A stretch of 64,000 bases of DNA from assembly GCA_900473205.1 (NCBI GenBank), contig UCLB01000020.1, positions 243,178 through 307,177 on the forward strand. The letters are read 5' to 3'. The notes below the pieces were generated by a model. That model searched no databases. It was not told where the DNA came from and saw nothing but the letters and a program-made list of their open reading frames with translations. This document shows positions 61,360-64,000 of the stretch, piece after piece (the stretch's first letter is position 1; each line of letters begins with the position of its first letter). The position numbers and the translations under genes were made by a program. Origin of the DNA: Hyphomicrobiales bacterium. Lineage in GTDB: Bacteria > Pseudomonadota > Alphaproteobacteria > Rhizobiales > Rhizobiaceae.

Positions 61360-62016
61360 CTACCAGCGAATATTATAGCGGGCGTTCACCGATGGTCGGA
61401 AGCTGTCTTCATAACCCTGGTTCAGCTTGCCGGTGACGGTGAAATTATCACCGAACTTCTGCTCCACGGCAACGCTGGACGTGAACTCGTCGAATGTCTC
61501 GCGACTTGCACCGGTCAGAACGAAGGCGGTGCCCATGGCGGAGCGCGTCAGCCGCAGCGATTGCGAGACATCAAGCCCGCTCCATTGCTGGGCGGTGCCA
61601 TCATAGCGCACCGTCATGTTGCGGTTGGATTCCACATCAAATTCCGGCGTGGCGATCCGCTTTTGCGATGTCGTCATCGTCCATGCGCTGGAGCCGGTCA
61701 GTGCATTCATCAGCACGGCAATATCACCCGCAACCCTCGCACCCGGCAGGTTAGAGGAAAGCAGCGTGACATTGCCCCAGAATTTCACCGGCGTATCCAC
61801 CAGCGCCCCGCCCTCCGAGCCGACCATGCCCATTTCAAGACCAGCACGGATCGGCGTTTCGGTCGGCAGTTTCGCACCGATGCGGGCGGAATAGGACTGA
61901 TCGGAATTCTTCGCGGGAGACCAGATCAGGCCTTTCTCCTGCGCATGCGCAGATACCGATGACAAGCCAATGGCGACGGCGGCGATGATGACGCCGTGAC
62001 GTTTTCCTAACACCAT
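61360..62016 (-). CDS. Exported beta-barrel-like hypothetical protein
   Basis: Not recognised. A 218-residue protein with a signal peptide (KRHGVIIAAVAIGLSSVSAHAQ, in part), followed by alternating hydrophobic/polar stretches that suggest beta strands (YSARIGAKLPTET, MTVRYDGTAQQWSGLDVSQSL in part, NFTVTGKLNQGYE) and a terminal aromatic residue (ARYNIRW), a frequent mark of outer-membrane proteins. There are no cysteines. It is convergent with sthA (17 bp between stops). Confidence 0.75.
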   Translation of the reverse strand: MVLGKRHGVIIAAVAIGLSSVSAHAQEKGLIWSPAKNSDQSYSARIGAKLPTETPIRAGLEMGMVGSEGGALVDTPVKFWGNVTLLSSNLPGARVAGDIAVLMNALTGSSAWTMTTSQKRIATPEFDVESNRNMTVRYDGTAQQWSGLDVSQSLRLTRSAMGTAFVLTGASRETFDEFTSSVAVEQKFGDNFTVTGKLNQGYEDSFRPSVNARYNIRW

Positions 62017-62437
62017 GTCTGTTCCTCAAGCTTTGAACATGCACCATCTCTTGGGAGGAAGACGGCGTATGTTCCAGCAACTGGCGGGCGGCCAAGCCCG
62101 GCCTAAATCGCTGTTGAGTTTGCAGATCACGCAACGATGGCGCCGCGGCCATCTCTGTGGGCATCACCATGCCAGCACAGGCGCGTCGAAAATCATCCGG
62201 CGCAACAATGGGATCGATAGCGCCAAACGGAGAATTGAAACTGAGGGCTTAAAGCCGGGCCGCACATGTCGCGCGACAGATTTGCCGTGCATCAGCACCT
62301 GCAAATCAATGCAGAGATTCTGCCAGATGAATGGAAGATGAACAAGAGCAGATGCAGCAAAAAATCATTGTGCGCTGCATTGTGATCGAAACGTCACTGC
62401 CAGCTACGGCTCTCAAGTTGGACAGGCCCAAAAAGCA
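62017..62437. other. 420-bp region without a supported gene
   Basis: Open frames here (for example 62015-62341 on the plus strand) lack ribosome-binding sites and protein-like composition. I see no clear promoter or RNA structure. It probably contains the promoter of the exported protein gene. Confidence 0.5.
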
Positions 62438-62465
62438 AAAGGCCGCAGCTTGCGCCACGGCCTTT
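62438..62465 (-). terminator. Terminator downstream of tig
   Basis: On the minus strand AAAGGCCG and CGGCCTTT form an 8-bp stem, 12-nt loop, followed by TGCTTTTTGG, starting 22 bp past the tig stop. Confidence 0.82.
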
Positions 62466-62487
62466 CGAAATGTCTTGAGAAAGAAGC

Positions 62488-63960
62488 TTATTCAGCGTCG
62501 CCTTCGGCGGCCTTCTTCTTGGCAGGAGCCTTCTTCTTAGGAGCGGCTTCTTCGCCTTCAGCGGCTTCGGCCTTCGCAGCAGCCTTCTTCTTGGCGGGCT
62601 TCTTCTCAGCCTTGTCGCCTTCTTCGGCGTCTTCAGCCAGCAGCTCTTCCTTCGTTACGGTCTTGTCCGTGACAGAGACTTCTTCGAGCAGCTTGTCGAT
62701 GACCTTCTCTTCGAAGATCGGAGCGCGCAGCGAAGCGGAAGCGCCTGGTGTGTTGCGGAAGAAATCGAGGATTTCCTTCTGCTGGCCAGGGAACTGCTGC
62801 AACTGCTGGAACAGCGCGCGCTGCATTTCTTCTTCGGTAACTTCTACGCCAGCCTTCTCGCCGATTTCGGAGAGAACGAGGCCGAGACGAACGCGACGCT
62901 CGGCAAGCTTGCGATATTCTTCGCGGGCTTCTTCTTCGGTCGTGTCTTCGTCAGCAAAGGTCTTGCCGGACTGTGCGAGATCGGTGTTGATCTGACGCCA
63001 GATGTTGTCGAACTCGGCATCAACCAGACCAGCAGGTGTCTCGAACTGGTAGACTTCGTCCAGCTGGTCGAGGATCTGACGCTTGACCTTCTGGCGTGTG
63101 ATGTTGCTGTACTGGCTTTCGATCTGGCCGCGAACGATTTCCTTCAGCTTTTCAGCCGATTCGAGACCGAGCTTGGTTGCCAGTTCGTCATTGATTTCAA
63201 CGGCGGCTGCAGATGCAACGTCCTTGACGGTGATGTCGAACACGGCTTCCTTGCCAGCAAGTTCTGCAGCAGGATACTCGGTCGGGAAGGTAACGGTGAT
63301 CGCCTTCTCATCGCCAGCCTTGACGCCGACGAGCTGGTCTTCGAAGCCAGGAATGAAGCGGCCCGAACCGATGACCAGTTCTGCATCTTCCGCTGCACCA
63401 CCATCGAACGCAACACCATCGACCTTGCCGAGGTAGTTCATGGTGACGCGGTCGCCTTCGGCGGCCTTGCCCTTCTTGGTTTCGTAGGTACGTGCGCTTT
63501 CAGCGATCTTGAGGATCTGCTCGTTGATTTCGTCTTCGGTGACTTCAACGACTTCGCGCGTAACCTTGATGCCTTCGTTGGACTTCAGCTCGATGGCTGG
63601 AATGACTTCGTAGGCGAGGTTGAATTCAAAATCGGCTTCCGCAGCCAGGATCTTGTCGGCTTCTGCCTGGTCTTCCGTCATGGAGATTGCCGGCTGCGTT
63701 GCGGACTTTTCGCCACGGCCGGAAATGATTTCGGATGGCTTGTCACGAACGAGTTCGTTGACGAGATCAGCCATGATCGACTTGCCGTACATCTTCTTGA
63801 GATGTGCAACCGGTACCTTGCCCGGACGGAAACCGTTGATGCGAACCTTGTCCTTGGCGTCGACCAGGCGCTCGTCGAGGCGAGCCTTCATATCGGCGGC
63901 CGGAATAACGACCTTAATTTCGCGCTTCAGCCCTTCAGCGAGCGTTTCGATAACCTGCAT
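62488..63960 (-). CDS. tig: Trigger factor (ribosome-associated chaperone, FKBP-type PPIase)
   Basis: Binds the ribosomal exit tunnel and assists folding of nascent chains. The 490-residue protein has the N-terminal ribosome-binding domain with the loop GFRPGKVP (GFRxGxxP signature), an FKBP-type PPIase domain from about residue 155 ([23 protein letters not shown], in part; [15 protein letters not shown]), and the helical C-terminal chaperone domain. The last 40 residues are a Lys/Ala/Glu-rich low-complexity tail not found in E. coli (432 aa). The ATG at 63958-63960 (MQVIETL) has AAGG 7 nt upstream; an ATG six bases earlier is too close to it. Confidence 0.97.
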   Translation of the reverse strand: MQVIETLAEGLKREIKVVIPAADMKARLDERLVDAKDKVRINGFRPGKVPVAHLKKMYGKSIMADLVNELVRDKPSEIISGRGEKSATQPAISMTEDQAEADKILAAEADFEFNLAYEVIPAIELKSNEGIKVTREVVEVTEDEINEQILKIAESARTYETKKGKAAEGDRVTMNYLGKVDGVAFDGGAAEDAELVIGSGRFIPGFEDQLVGVKAGDEKAITVTFPTEYPAAELAGKEAVFDITVKDVASAAAVEINDELATKLGLESAEKLKEIVRGQIESQYSNITRQKVKRQILDQLDEVYQFETPAGLVDAEFDNIWRQINTDLAQSGKTFADEDTTEEEAREEYRKLAERRVRLGLVLSEIGEKAGVEVTEEEMQRALFQQLQQFPGQQKEILDFFRNTPGASASLRAPIFEEKVIDKLLEEVSVTDKTVTKEELLAEDAEEGDKAEKKPAKKKAAAKAEAAEGEEAAPKKKAPAKKKAAEGDAE

Positions 63961-64000
63961 TTTCATACCTTCACATCATGGCGGCGGTGCTCAGACAGCC

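Noticed and set aside
1-64000. CRISPR arrays, insertion sequences, prophage and integrase genes
   Set aside because: No regularly spaced repeats, transposase or integrase motifs, or phage structural genes were seen on either strand.

Overview
The window is a stretch of alphaproteobacterial chromosome, most likely from the Agrobacterium/Rhizobium group. This rests on RlpA next to a D-Ala-D-Ala carboxypeptidase, fixNOQP and fixGHIS with FixK-type boxes, a Zur-controlled znuA/znuCB-zur locus, a GTTC-N7-GTTC SOS box between ssb and uvrA, and a trigger factor with a long Lys/Ala/Glu-rich tail. Assignment is by gene content and motif style; no database was searched. There is no prophage, IS element or CRISPR array. 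The content is mostly core housekeeping with a few accessory insertions.

Layout. 1-6.9 kb: start of a D,D-carboxypeptidase, rlpA, tRNA-Ser(TGA), a TauE-type permease divergent from a LysR regulator, small membrane and exported proteins, and a 0.6-kb gene-free block with three consecutive forward-strand hairpin-plus-U-tract terminators (candidate tandem small RNAs). 7-16.3 kb: a SPOR-tailed D,D-carboxypeptidase, an epimerase-like gene of atypical composition, gyrA, a MarC-family protein, an HPP-CBS protein and ssb. 16.5-22.7 kb: uvrA, a DUF72 protein, dusA, an FAA-hydrolase and a gamma-carbonic-anhydrase-like protein. 22.7-27.2 kb: a complete zinc-starvation locus (zur, znuB, znuC, znuA and a COG0523 GTPase) with three related Zur-type operators. 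27.3-34.5 kb: an RcnB-like protein, an aldo/keto reductase, a beta-mannosidase divergent from its likely LacI-family regulator, and gnd. 34.6-44.4 kb: high-affinity cbb3 oxidase genes in two blocks (fixGHIS and fixNOQP), each with a FixK/FNR box, separated by an oppositely oriented block of a ParDE-like toxin-antitoxin pair, an SRPBCC protein and a VOC protein. 44.5-49.5 kb: a long inverted-repeat element, cobU, DUF599 and DUF1624 membrane proteins, a MerR regulator and mgtE. 49.8-53.4 kb: a molybdopterin oxidoreductase of the FdhF/YdeP type translationally coupled to a small winged-helix-like protein, then a peptide-deformylase-like protein lacking key active-site residues, with an OsmC protein opposite. 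53.5-64 kb: a 55-residue membrane protein, a TolB-like propeller, a VOC protein, nadE, an LTA-synthase/OpgB-like sulfatase-fold enzyme, DUF1003, sthA, a beta-barrel-like exported protein and tig.

How the parts work together. The zinc locus is one regulatory unit: Zur senses zinc, ZnuABC imports it and the GTPase probably allocates it. The fix blocks make the low-oxygen terminal oxidase (NOQP), its assembly factors (GHS) and its copper pump (I). ssb and uvrA share an SOS operator. The most unusual items are the three tandem terminators, the degenerate deformylase in a formate-dehydrogenase-like operon, a nested inverted repeat ahead of mgtE, and an 11-bp-period TGTCA repeat between nadE and the OpgB-like gene.
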